Of a DNA stretch of 64,000 nt, positions 20,809-29,960 are shown piece by piece; the stretch's first letter is position 1, and each line of letters starts with the position of its first letter. Source of the DNA: Pseudorasbora parva (Eukaryota > Chordata > Actinopteri > Cypriniformes > Gobionidae); assembly GCF_024679245.1 (NCBI RefSeq), contig NC_090189.1:37470889-37534888 (forward strand), written 5' to 3'. A program made the translations under genes and the position numbers. The notes under the pieces are model-generated. The model was not told the origin of the DNA, searched no databases, and saw only the letters and a program-made list of their open reading frames with translations.

Positions 20809-22575
20809 TTACGGCTGGGGCGCCAGCTCGATGAGGTCCGTCTCTGCTCCGGGCGTTGTAATTTCCCTCCGGGGTTTCCATCGGAGACCCCCGGACACGG
20901 CCGTTGTGAGCTTGGCTGTGGAGGTTCTCATCTGGTTGAATTTTCTGTACAGGAGGAAAGCGATGCCCAGGGTTAGGGTATTGCCGAAGATCATAGAGAC
21001 ACATAGCGCAGTGTCAGCGGCGGTCCAGGTTTGGACCACAGGAGAGTTATTCAGGATGGGTATTCGGGACAATGCTTGGAGGGCTGTATCAAGGGGAGCA
21101 ATGTCAATGAGCTGGGGCCCCCCTTTCTCAATCCACAATTCTAACTCGGGAGTGAGGGTGAAGTTGTGGTCCTTGAAGAAGGCGGGGATTTCCAGTTCCG
21201 ACTGGTATTCTTCGCTCGGGAGGTGGTACAAGGCCAAGTCGTCCAGGTGGAGGATGGCTCCTCGTGGTACTTGGACCCACATGCTCTGATCCAGCAGGTT
21301 GATACGAGTCGCAGTGTCGTGTTGGTCGTAGATCAGTGTGGCGGTGCGCACGGGAGTGTTGACGAGCCACCTGTCACCTACGATCTCTGCTTGCGTCTCG
21401 GTGACTAGGGTACGAGGCGTTGCGTCGGTGGGGCAGCGGGTATTGCTGAGCATAGGTTGCAACCCGCAGATTCCCTCCGTGTTGTCTCGGAGGAAAGGTT
21501 TGCTTGGGCAGAGATAATGAATGTCTTTGGTCAGGGTGCACATGTGTAGGTTTGGGGCTAGGTACAGCTGTGTGTCGCTGTCATGGTACGCGACTACCTG
21601 AGGAGTGCGCACCTTGAGGTGGGTGTTACCTTTCCAAAAGCCTACATTAATAATGTCTTTGAGTCGGTAGATTCGGCTCGACTCGATGATGGGTAAATTA
21701 AGGAGGAAACCCATTTCTTTCTGCTCGGGATCCACATACAGGGGAATGGCGCTTCCCAACGAGTAGGCCAGGTGTATCTGCAGCGGGTCAGTGGGTGCGT
21801 TGATCGCAGATGCCAACACGTTTTGCACCAGGCTTAAGGGTATCAGGTACGGTGGGATTCTACCCATGGCTAAGCTGTCGATGGACGAGCTTATTTCCCG
21901 TAACATGTCCGTCATTAAGGCGGTAACTAGCTGTGTTTGGGCAAAGTCATTTTGGAAGACGGTGAATAACTGTTTCATGGAGTTCACGGTCTGGTTCAAC
22001 AGGACACTGTGGGTGTTTAGAATTACCACAGTTCCTCTCAACGTCTTGCCGATAGTCTGTAGAGCGGCACTCTGTGTGGTGAGTTGCTCTTTGAGCTGTG
22101 GAAGTTCAGTTTGGATTTCAGCCACATGTCGTCTTACTGTGGCGATGTTCACTGCGTTGACACTGGACATACCAATGTTAAACAGAGTTCCGACGGCGGC
22201 AGCGGCTCCGAGCAGCGCTCCCAGGAACCGTTTGGGGCGGCGGTTGTGTCCACCTAATTCTGCCTGGGTGACGGTCATCTTCTCTAGTTGTTTTAGCATG
22301 TGCGTGACATCAGCATCGGCGTGGCGGAGAGAGTCCTCTGTCCAGCGAGCACCGGCCCAGCTGTACTGGGCTACTGCACGGGGGTAGTGTGCGTTGTAGA
22401 CGTTGCGGGGGTCAAGTCGGACATACACCTTCTGAGTGTGGGTTCGGCAGTTGGTGATCAGAAGTCCAGGTTGCTCTCTCAGTACGATGCCCGAGGCTGG
22501 ACCCGGTGTGATGATGTCTGGTGGTGGCTGGCCTCTGATTGTCTGGAGGCACAGGAGCAGGATCCACAGTGGCAT
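20809..22575 (-). CDS. env: Env: class I fusion glycoprotein, 588 aa
   Basis: This is the surface fusion protein of the provirus, synthesised into the ER. Residues 1-15 (MPLWILLLCLQTIRG) form a signal peptide. A short N-terminal subunit follows to the furin-type site RRPKR at 112-116. The next residues, FLGALLGAAAAVGTL, are a typical fusion peptide, followed by a helical heptad region to about 235. Cysteines at 346, 356, 370 and 381 cluster in the large subunit; C43 in the small subunit could link to it. Glycosylation sites are NQT (194) and NFT (471). A membrane segment lies at about 521-543, followed by a 45-residue tail. A small N-terminal and large C-terminal subunit resembles paramyxovirus F-type proteins rather than gammaretroviral SU/TM, and no CX6CC motif is present. 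The frame is intact. The start is the first ATG, one base after a splice acceptor. Confidence 0.88.
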   Translation of the reverse strand: MPLWILLLCLQTIRGQPPPDIITPGPASGIVLREQPGLLITNCRTHTQKVYVRLDPRNVYNAHYPRAVAQYSWAGARWTEDSLRHADADVTHMLKQLEKMTVTQAELGGHNRRPKRFLGALLGAAAAVGTLFNIGMSSVNAVNIATVRRHVAEIQTELPQLKEQLTTQSAALQTIGKTLRGTVVILNTHSVLLNQTVNSMKQLFTVFQNDFAQTQLVTALMTDMLREISSSIDSLAMGRIPPYLIPLSLVQNVLASAINAPTDPLQIHLAYSLGSAIPLYVDPEQKEMGFLLNLPIIESSRIYRLKDIINVGFWKGNTHLKVRTPQVVAYHDSDTQLYLAPNLHMCTLTKDIHYLCPSKPFLRDNTEGICGLQPMLSNTRCPTDATPRTLVTETQAEIVGDRWLVNTPVRTATLIYDQHDTATRINLLDQSMWVQVPRGAILHLDDLALYHLPSEEYQSELEIPAFFKDHNFTLTPELELWIEKGGPQLIDIAPLDTALQALSRIPILNNSPVVQTWTAADTALCVSMIFGNTLTLGIAFLLYRKFNQMRTSTAKLTTAVSGGLRWKPRREITTPGAETDLIELAPQP

Positions 22576-22576
22576 C

Positions 22577-22587
22577 CTGTTACAGGC

Positions 22588-22610
<23 letters not shown>
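22577..22610 (-). promoter_or_regulatory. Splice acceptor for env, with (CT)n polypyrimidine tract
   Basis: The minus strand reads a run of CT repeats, then TTGCCTGTAACAG, then G and the env ATG. AG is at 22578-22577. This is a strong acceptor only one base before the start codon, suggesting env is made from a spliced mRNA. The pyrimidine tract is a dinucleotide microsatellite (GA on plus, 22589-22615). Confidence 0.7.
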
Positions 22611-22621
<11 letters not shown>

Positions 22622-22697
22622 AAGAGAGAGTGTGTGTCAGTGAGATTTGTCCCAGGTGGGTGGGACAGTCTTCTCGTTTCGGGGACGGCGGTTGTGT

Positions 22698-25600
22698 TCA
22701 GCTTGCATTGGCCCCTAACTGTCTTTCTCTGTTAGTGGCCACATGTCTCTTGATCTGGTTCCTGTGAACCCATTTGAGAACTGGTTCTCTTTGTCCCTGG
22801 TTTAGCTGAATCTGGTATGCGACGGGAGAGAGTTTGTTCATAATCTCATGGGGTCCCGTCCAGTGGGGCAGAAATTTCTTTGACAATCGTCGGGAGCCTG
22901 TCAAAGGTGGCGGGTTGAAGTTGTAATACCAGACCTTGTTGCCCACCTCCAGTTCTTGGTGTGAGGCTTTGCGGTCGTAATAGGCTTTCTGACCTTCAGC
23001 GCTCTTTTGCAAGTGTTGCTGAGCAAAGGCAAAAGTTGTTTTTAAATGTCTATGGAGTTCATCGAGGTACTGGAATGTGGTGTACGCGGTGACCAGGTTG
23101 GAGTCGCCGGGTTGGTACAGCAGGTGTAGTGGCAGAGTCATCTGCCGCCCAGTCATGAGTTCAAAAGGGGATACCCGTGTTGATTCCTGCGGGGTGGCTC
23201 TGAGGGCCATCAGCACGAGGGGGAGTTTCATATCCCAGTCTTTTTGGTTAGCAGACACGTACTTTCTCAGCATGGCGACTACTGTGCGATTCGATCGTTC
23301 AACTTGCCCTGATGCGATTGGATGGTAACTGACGTGCAGTCTAGCCTGTATCCCCAGGCATTTCCAGATTTGTTGCATGATCTCGGCAGTGAAATGGGTG
23401 CCTCTGTCTGAGTTGACTTTCAGTGGCAATCCGAACCGTGAGAAAACGTGGTTTAACAGGAGGTATGCTGTGGTCTGGGCGGTGTCGTTGGGTGCTGGTA
23501 GACACTCCACCCACTTGGTAAACTGGCACACCACTGTAAGAAAGTACTTGTTGCCTCTTGTGGACCTGGGCAGGGGTCCTACCCAGTCGATTTGTAGGTC
23601 TGACCACGGAAACGTGATTCCTCTGCGTTGCAGTGGGGCTCTGTGGTTCGGGTTTGCCGGTTGGAACTGACAGCAAACCAGACACTCTCTGACGTACTCC
23701 GCAACATCTTGCTGCATGCCGGGCCAATATGCCACCTGTTTCAGTGTGTCATACGTGGCTCTGGTGCCGTGGTGTCCCGCACATGGTGTGTCGTGGGCGT
23801 ACATTAGCATCACCCCCCTTTGCGATCGTGGCACCACAAGCCGTGGCGTTGTGCTGCCATCGGGTGCAAACCACAGAATGTCGTCCTGTATACGCATCAT
23901 GTTTTTGGAGTTGTATAGTTGCTTGAGGCTTGAATCCTCAGAGAGGTCAGAGTCAGAGATAGGGTGGTCGGAGGGGTCAGAGAGGTGGTCGAAAATTGTC
24001 TTAATTGCCGTGTCAGAGGCTTGCATGTCCGCGATGTCGTTGTGTGAAATCTGCGGCGTGAGCGCTAGTGACTGTGCGGCGGCCATCGTGGCAGGTGCTG
24101 GTCGCTTGCTGCGGGTTAGCACTGCCACGGCGGGGCTGGGTGTGGGGTTTGGAGGTTCCCACATCTCGCCGTGTAGTGCGCCCATCTTTGCGAGGGCATC
24201 GGTCTGGTCATTTAAGTCTTTGTCGGGGCCGGGTAGTTTCGAATGGCCTTTGACCTTTTTCCAGTACACCGTCAGTTCATGTGTACTTGTGATGTTGTCA
24301 CATTCCTGGAACAGGTGTTGGTGCTTGACTGGCTTGTTGTTAGCGGTCTTGAAACCATTTTGTTTCCAGGTTGGAAGGTGGCAAATGAAACTGAGCCTGG
24401 CGTAGTTAGAGTCTGAGCAGATGAGTAGTTCTTTGAAGTTATGGGCTGACGCGATCTGACAGGCTATGAGAATGGCTGCTATTTCTGCATATTGCGATGA
24501 CTGGGGGCCCAGCATGAAGTGTCGTGGTGGGCACGGCTGATCGTTCACCCATAGCACACCTGCACCTGCTTTGAGGGTGCCGTCGTGGTTGTAGGAGCAC
24601 CCATCGACGTAGGCCGTGGGCATGTCCTGGCACGCGTTCAGTTCAAAGTACCTGTGACAGGTGAGTTGTTGTTGTTGGGGTTCTTGTTCATCAGCGGCAG
24701 CTGTAGGCGTGTCATCGGAGCAGTTCTGGCATGCAGCCAGGCCATTACCCAGCGCAGACTTGTGGTTCTGTGCATATCGTGCCTCAACGTTGCGGCCTTG
24801 GAGGGCCATCAGCCATGTGGCGATACGTGAATTAGTGACTACGCCATCTCGGATGCGTTGGCTATTGAGGAACATTACGGGCTGGTGGCAAGTCTCTATG
24901 ATAACCTTCTGCGCCCCAATGTAGTTGGAGAACCGCTGTATGGCCCACACCGTGCAGAACAGAGCTTTTTCACAGTCCGAGAACTTGCACTCCGGTGGGA
25001 GAAGCGTTTTGCTGGCATATGCGACCACCTTTTTGTCTTGGTCATGTCGTTGATAAAGGCCAGCACTAAGACAGTGGTCGGAAAACCCGGCTTCCAGGTA
25101 GAATTCCTTCTGTGGATCTGGGTAAGCAAGGCATGGGGCTGTGCATAAATGTCTTTTTAGTGCTGCCATGGCATGTTCCTGAGCTTCGGTCCAGACAAAC
25201 GGTGAGTCTTTCTTTAGCAGGGCTGTGAGCGGTCTGGCAATGTCTGAATAGTTCTCGATGAATTGTCGGGAGTAATTGCATACCCCCAGAAAACTGCGTA
25301 GCTTAGAGACATTAGTAGGGGGCTTGATGTTTTGAATGGCATGAATTCGGTTAGATTGAGGTTCAATGCCTTGGGATCCGATGAGCAAGCCAACGTAGTT
25401 GACCTTGGTTCGGCACCATTGTCCCTTGTGGAGGGCAATCTTGGCACCGGCTGCGGATAATTGGTTCAAAACATAGTCTATTTCTTTCAGGTGGTCGTCC
25501 ACCGTGGCGCTCTTCATGAGAACGTCGTCTACGTAGATTAAGTTGCCTCTTACTCTGGCATCCGGGCAGGCTTTGTTAAGGAAGATGTTGAACTCAGCTG

Positions 25601-28028
25601 GTGAGTTAGCATATCCGAACGGGCACCTGTTGAAGGTGAATTGTCGGTTGCCAAATGTGAAGGCCAGCTTGTGTTGATCTTCTGGATGCACTGGGATGGT
25701 CCAGAATCCAGAGGCCACATCAAGTGTAGAGAAGATTGTGGCCCCCCTTATTCGGGGTATTTCTTGTTCCAACTGAGTCATTGGCCACCTTGACAGCGGC
25801 ACCTGTTGATTCAATCTCCGATAGTCTATTGTTGGGCGCCAAGTGCCGTTGGGTTTGAGCACGGGCCAAATTGGGGCGGAGTAGGTGCTGTTACATGGAC
25901 GGATGACACCTTTGTCGAGCATGGACTCGATAATCTTCTGCACTGGTTCGTATGAAGCGATTGGGATCTTGTACTGCTTGACAAACGTGGGAGGCGCACC
26001 AGGTTGTGTTGGGATGCGCACCGTGTGGAGGTTTGTGAGCCCGCAGTCTAATGAGTCTTTGGCAAAGGATTCTTTAAACTTATAGAGGACTCGTCTGAGT
26101 CCCTGACGTTCTGTCTCATTTTGGAGCGCGTTAGCGTTTTGTAGAATTTGTTGCACTTGAGACTCAAAACCGGGGTACGGTTCCTCCACCTGGGTGTCAT
26201 CAGGCAGTTTGGTATGGAGGGGTGCAGCTAGTTCATCCGTTTCCATGACAGGCTGTTGGGAGACTGTGTATATTACAAGGTGACTGTCCTCTGTCAGCTC
26301 CGTTCGGCAGACCTGGTCTTTGGCCGCCGGCATGACAGATGTTATGGCGATGAACTTGAAGGGTACAGTGAACAGGGTGTTGTCTGTACATTCTGCTGGT
26401 ATCAGTGCGGGCGGAATGGGCCCAATGATGGGTAACACAAGTTCAAAGTCATGAAAGTCATTGCTGATTAGCCATCCCAGTCGAAAGGCTTTTGGGATGT
26501 TGATGTCCATTGCTGTGCAGTTGTTGAACAGGATGTAAACAATACGAGATGACACTTCAGTGAGGGGTGTGGCTTCAAGTGTGAGTCCGAGTTCCACACA
26601 CTCGGGTGAGGGTTGGAAGAAACTCAGTGTGTGGTTTAAGGTTTGACCACATCGCATGTTGAGCCGCACAGCGACCCCTTTGGTGTATGCTGGTATTGCA
26701 GTTCCTTGTTCACTGACAAGCGTGCAGACTTCAGGGATGGTCTGTCCCGACATGAGATTGTCAAGGCTGATGGGAAAGGGTGGCTGTGACGTTAATGGAG
26801 CCCATACCATTTCGTTACATACGTCCACATGAGCCTGGAGGCGAATCAGAATGTCTGCTCCGATGTAAACATCGTGGGGCGGGTCCGGCAGGACCAGAAA
26901 ATAATGGGTAAGGCACCTGTGGTTCCATTTCAGGTGTAACGCACAGACTCCTTTGGCGGACTCCATAGAGGAGGGGTATGAGTTCAAAGGAAAGCGGGTG
27001 CGCTTGCTGGCGTAAAGAGTGTGTGGTGCCTTTTCACTGAGTGACTTGAACAGTGAGAGACTAATGGCTGAGTTATCGGCCCATAGTGCGAGAATAATGT
27101 TTGTGGTGGTGATGTCATTCAGCTGTAGGTCATTCATGACCCGGGGGCAGAAGGCATCAGAGTCTTTGGTTAGCTGAAATGTGCAGAGTAGCGAACTTGC
27201 ACTTGGCTTTGGGGCTGAGGCTGGGTTGTCACAGTGTGCTGCAGGGGGTCCCGTGACCTTTGTGACCTGGCAGTCTGGCTCTGCGGGAGTTCCCGTGACC
27301 TCTGTGACTTGACAGTCTCGCTCAGACGATGTGTGTGTCTGAAGGGGCAGAGGGTCACGCACTTGAGCCCAGACTTTCAGCTGTTTGAAGTCCAGTACGG
27401 GTTCGAAGCGGTCCAGCAGGTCTTTTCCGATGAGGAAAGGATAAGCGTTCATAGGGGAGACATAGACGGGATGTATCAGGCTCATTGGTCCAATTGTCAG
27501 GTGGATGGAAGCTACGTGCTTGAGCTGGATGTCGTTTTGGCTATACGACTGCACATTTAGCTTACAAGTGTGAAGGTTAAGGGTGCGATTTTGCCTCTGT
27601 GCTTCAAATCTGAGTCTTTCAAACAGTTGGGCGGATATAAGCGTGAGGTCGGAGCCAGTGTCAACTAGGGCTTCGAGCTTAAATTCCCTTTCCATAGTGA
27701 TAGTCAGATAGAGTTTTCGAGCCATCCCCTTCTCGATTAGGTTTCCCAGGAGTCTTGGTGTGGGGACTTGTGTGTTGCTTAATAAGCCGTCTGGATATGT
27801 GTCAAGTGTCTCATTATGCGTGCAAATAATCAAAACAGCGCTTTCTGGTACGCTGGGCTGCCCCATGATGCTGTCTTGATCAGAGGCTGTTGCTGTCAGC
27901 TGTTGTGTGGGTGTGCTGCTGACGTGTGGGGGTGCAAAAGTTAGTTCATTAGTCTGTGGTTGGGGAACAGTGTTCAGGGTGGATGATTCAGTTGCAGGAG
28001 GGTCAGGCAGGTTGATTTCAGGTATCAT
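22698..28028 (-). CDS. pol: Pol: protease / second protease-like / RT / two RNase H / integrase, 1776 aa
   Basis: Numbering is from the ATG at 28028. Retropepsin: LVDTGSDLTL at 121-130, with FLIGKDLLDRF at 198-208. A second retropepsin-like domain follows at about 300-412: LALWADNSAISLSLFKSL aligns with the first active-site segment but lacks DTG, and VYIGADILIRL repeats the C-terminal strand/helix. RT at about 650-960 has Asp770 (FSTLDVASG) and YVDD at 832-835. RNase H 1 (about 975-1100) keeps Glu1020 but has lost the catalytic Asp residues. RNase H 2 (1138-1285) has Asp1142, Glu1182, Asp1206, His1262 and Asp1277. Integrase: HHCC zinc site (H1412, H1419 or H1420, C1449, C1452), catalytic Asp1481, Asp1541, Glu1577, and a GPY/F-like WTGPHEI at 1723-1729. 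The whole frame is in phase with gag and separated from it by one UGA codon. Confidence 0.93.
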   Translation of the reverse strand: MIPEINLPDPPATESSTLNTVPQPQTNELTFAPPHVSSTPTQQLTATASDQDSIMGQPSVPESAVLIICTHNETLDTYPDGLLSNTQVPTPRLLGNLIEKGMARKLYLTITMEREFKLEALVDTGSDLTLISAQLFERLRFEAQRQNRTLNLHTCKLNVQSYSQNDIQLKHVASIHLTIGPMSLIHPVYVSPMNAYPFLIGKDLLDRFEPVLDFKQLKVWAQVRDPLPLQTHTSSERDCQVTEVTGTPAEPDCQVTKVTGPPAAHCDNPASAPKPSASSLLCTFQLTKDSDAFCPRVMNDLQLNDITTTNIILALWADNSAISLSLFKSLSEKAPHTLYASKRTRFPLNSYPSSMESAKGVCALHLKWNHRCLTHYFLVLPDPPHDVYIGADILIRLQAHVDVCNEMVWAPLTSQPPFPISLDNLMSGQTIPEVCTLVSEQGTAIPAYTKGVAVRLNMRCGQTLNHTLSFFQPSPECVELGLTLEATPLTEVSSRIVYILFNNCTAMDINIPKAFRLGWLISNDFHDFELVLPIIGPIPPALIPAECTDNTLFTVPFKFIAITSVMPAAKDQVCRTELTEDSHLVIYTVSQQPVMETDELAAPLHTKLPDDTQVEEPYPGFESQVQQILQNANALQNETERQGLRRVLYKFKESFAKDSLDCGLTNLHTVRIPTQPGAPPTFVKQYKIPIASYEPVQKIIESMLDKGVIRPCNSTYSAPIWPVLKPNGTWRPTIDYRRLNQQVPLSRWPMTQLEQEIPRIRGATIFSTLDVASGFWTIPVHPEDQHKLAFTFGNRQFTFNRCPFGYANSPAEFNIFLNKACPDARVRGNLIYVDDVLMKSATVDDHLKEIDYVLNQLSAAGAKIALHKGQWCRTKVNYVGLLIGSQGIEPQSNRIHAIQNIKPPTNVSKLRSFLGVCNYSRQFIENYSDIARPLTALLKKDSPFVWTEAQEHAMAALKRHLCTAPCLAYPDPQKEFYLEAGFSDHCLSAGLYQRHDQDKKVVAYASKTLLPPECKFSDCEKALFCTVWAIQRFSNYIGAQKVIIETCHQPVMFLNSQRIRDGVVTNSRIATWLMALQGRNVEARYAQNHKSALGNGLAACQNCSDDTPTAAADEQEPQQQQLTCHRYFELNACQDMPTAYVDGCSYNHDGTLKAGAGVLWVNDQPCPPRHFMLGPQSSQYAEIAAILIACQIASAHNFKELLICSDSNYARLSFICHLPTWKQNGFKTANNKPVKHQHLFQECDNITSTHELTVYWKKVKGHSKLPGPDKDLNDQTDALAKMGALHGEMWEPPNPTPSPAVAVLTRSKRPAPATMAAAQSLALTPQISHNDIADMQASDTAIKTIFDHLSDPSDHPISDSDLSEDSSLKQLYNSKNMMRIQDDILWFAPDGSTTPRLVVPRSQRGVMLMYAHDTPCAGHHGTRATYDTLKQVAYWPGMQQDVAEYVRECLVCCQFQPANPNHRAPLQRRGITFPWSDLQIDWVGPLPRSTRGNKYFLTVVCQFTKWVECLPAPNDTAQTTAYLLLNHVFSRFGLPLKVNSDRGTHFTAEIMQQIWKCLGIQARLHVSYHPIASGQVERSNRTVVAMLRKYVSANQKDWDMKLPLVLMALRATPQESTRVSPFELMTGRQMTLPLHLLYQPGDSNLVTAYTTFQYLDELHRHLKTTFAFAQQHLQKSAEGQKAYYDRKASHQELEVGNKVWYYNFNPPPLTGSRRLSKKFLPHWTGPHEIMNKLSPVAYQIQLNQGQREPVLKWVHRNQIKRHVATNRERQLGANAS

Positions 28029-28037
28029 GTCTAGTCA
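28029..28037 (-). promoter_or_regulatory. Gag stop with readthrough context UGA-CUA-GAC
   Basis: The gag stop TGA (28037-28035) is followed by CTA GAC and then ATG, with gag and pol in the same frame (29909 to 28028 is a multiple of three). UGA followed by CUAG is a well-documented leaky stop in animals and viruses. This suggests Gag-Pol is made by stop readthrough, as in gamma- and epsilonretroviruses, rather than by frameshift. No downstream pseudoknot was established. Confidence 0.7.
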
Positions 28038-29909
28038 TGCTGTGCCTGGTCCGTCCTTCTTGTCTTCCTTGTGAGGTTTCTGTCGGAGGAACTCTTTCAG
28101 GGTTTTTAAGAGCTCTGTGACCTCAGAAGCAGCTGCACTTTCTTTGCCAGACGTGGGTTCAGGTCTGGGCCTGCCATTGTCCCGTCGAGGGTGGCCTCGT
28201 TGCTGGCTTTCTGGGCTGGGTGGACCCGGAGGTTCGTTTCGGCTCCGTCTGGGTTGTCGGCCGGCTTCCCAGGTGCCCACCCCCTTTTGGTTGTGAAAGG
28301 GGCGAGGCGGTTCCCAGGATCTTTCAGAGCGATCGCTCTGGTACCGTGGCCGGTCGCCATTATGACCACGCTGCCCTCTGCTGGCGTGGAGTGGTTTGGA
28401 CTCTCTGTTGACGGGTCGGTAACTGTGGTTCTGTTGGGCGCCCTCTAGGGTTAGCTCTGGGTGGTGCTCAGAGACAGGGCAGATGGTGGGCTGTTTTACA
28501 GTCTTTTCAGAAATGGTTTTCTGTTTGACATAAGCTTTGTGAGCCAAGTCTCTTAACTGTTGCATGTCCATGCTGCGCGGGCACGCCAGCACTCCCAGGT
28601 GGTGACTGACGGTAGGGTGCAGGTTTCGGAGGAAAAGAGTTTTGAAGTTGATGTCCTCCTCCATGCCTGGGTCGTTACGTGCCCCGAAGTAAGCACGTCG
28701 CAGTCTGTTATAAAAGTTCTGTGAGGTCTCGAGTCGGGCTTGCTTGAGTTCCATGGCAGTGATGAGCCCCTGGTCTGACTCGGGATCGGAGTACTCACGA
28801 ATTAGAGCTTGTCGTAGATGCCAGTAGTCCGCTTTGATGGCCTCTGGTTGTCGATCCAGAAAGCTGCGTACGTCCCGATTAGACGTGGCCCTGAGCAGGT
28901 ACAGTCTGTCCCAGTTGTTCGCTTGAGCGACAGTTTGCAAGTAAAAGTCTATGTCTTTTAAGTATGCGTGGACGTCGTGTCCTCCTGCTGGGTCTGGGCT
29001 GAAGGTAGGAATATTTCTGGCCAGCTTATCAAGGTTCTTTGAGGCTTTGTGGCTGTCGACCTTGACTTCCTGGAAGGGCGTCCTTTCCTCTGCTGCTGAC
29101 GGGGATTCGTGGAGACTGGCAGGTGATCTTTTACACAGGGGGCTGTCATCCCCCTTCGTAGTTCTTGCTTCTTGGTGCAAAGGTGCGGAGTAATCGGTCA
29201 GGGGAAACTCTGTGTTGTGTGTTTCCCCTTTCCGGTCACGTTGCACTTTATATGATTGTCTCAGTTCTCTGTGCACCATGTCAAGTTCATCTTTGAGCTC
29301 GTGTCTTTGCTGGATGAGCTCGTCGATCTCGGCTTGTGCTGACTGCAAATGTTTTGCACAGACTTTAGCGTTAATGTCTCTGTCTTTAAGTTCATCATGG
29401 GCTCTCTCCAGGAGGGCTTCGCCACGCCGAAGCTTTTCGTCGAGGTTTTTTCTGGCGTCTTTCTCTGACTGTATTCGTCGGTCGGTGTCACGACGGAGCT
29501 CCTCCAGGGTCTCTTGAAGTCTTTCTACTTCTTTTCTTTGTTCTTTGTCTGTTTCGTCATCTTTCTCTGTGTCCAGAAGCTGATCTAGACGAAGCTGGGT
29601 GAGGGCTTGGTCTCTCCGGGCCTCCTCGGCTTGAAGCTTTAGCGTTGCTGCCTCCTGTTCCAGGTTGGCGTAGCTCCCTTCGCTTAGCCGTGCCTGTGCG
29701 ATGAGGACGTGGGCGAGGCTTCCGAGGATCTTGGCCACTTCCTTGTTGGAGTAGCTGTGCGTGGGGTCGTGTGTCATCAGCTGGTCTAGCTCTGTGTCCA
29801 GTTGTCCCTGGTTCAGCTGCCCCAGACTTCCTTGACTGGTGGCCGTTAGCGCTTCCAGCCATGTCGTTAGGCGGTCCCACGGGACGGCAGGGCTGGGGGC
29901 ACGGGACAT
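28035..29909 (-). CDS. gag: Gag polyprotein, 624 aa
   Basis: This is the structural precursor of the particle. The first ATG (29909) gives MSRAPSPAVPWDRL; an upstream in-frame extension has no ATG and consists of a CA-repeat translation. Residues about 80-220 form a charged coiled coil (for example KEVERLQETLEELRRDTDRR). Residues 290-462 look like a capsid region: an IPTFSPDPAGGHDVHAYLKD entry segment, then helices with REYSDPESD and FKTLFLRNLHP, similar in style to Ty3/retroviral CA. The tail (497-584) is rich in Arg, Gly, Pro and Gln and has no CCHC zinc knuckle, so RNA binding may rest on basic RG-like stretches as in foamy viruses. A last helix (TELLKTLKEFLRQKP) precedes the leaky UGA. 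Confidence 0.88.
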   Translation of the reverse strand: MSRAPSPAVPWDRLTTWLEALTATSQGSLGQLNQGQLDTELDQLMTHDPTHSYSNKEVAKILGSLAHVLIAQARLSEGSYANLEQEAATLKLQAEEARRDQALTQLRLDQLLDTEKDDETDKEQRKEVERLQETLEELRRDTDRRIQSEKDARKNLDEKLRRGEALLERAHDELKDRDINAKVCAKHLQSAQAEIDELIQQRHELKDELDMVHRELRQSYKVQRDRKGETHNTEFPLTDYSAPLHQEARTTKGDDSPLCKRSPASLHESPSAAEERTPFQEVKVDSHKASKNLDKLARNIPTFSPDPAGGHDVHAYLKDIDFYLQTVAQANNWDRLYLLRATSNRDVRSFLDRQPEAIKADYWHLRQALIREYSDPESDQGLITAMELKQARLETSQNFYNRLRRAYFGARNDPGMEEDINFKTLFLRNLHPTVSHHLGVLACPRSMDMQQLRDLAHKAYVKQKTISEKTVKQPTICPVSEHHPELTLEGAQQNHSYRPVNRESKPLHASRGQRGHNGDRPRYQSDRSERSWEPPRPFHNQKGVGTWEAGRQPRRSRNEPPGPPSPESQQRGHPRRDNGRPRPEPTSGKESAAASEVTELLKTLKEFLRQKPHKEDKKDGPGTA

Positions 29910-29911
29910 TA

Positions 29912-29960
29912 CTGCGAACGAGAGAAACACAGCACACACACACACACACAGAGAGAGAGC
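29912..29960 (-). promoter_or_regulatory. Candidate splice acceptor before gag, with (TG)n tract
   Basis: The minus strand reads a TG-repeat run, then CTGTGTTTCTCTCGTTCGCAG, with AG at 29913-29912, two bases before the gag ATG. If it is used, the 2.7-kb leader would be partly removed from gag-pol mRNA. It is supported by motif only. Confidence 0.45.
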
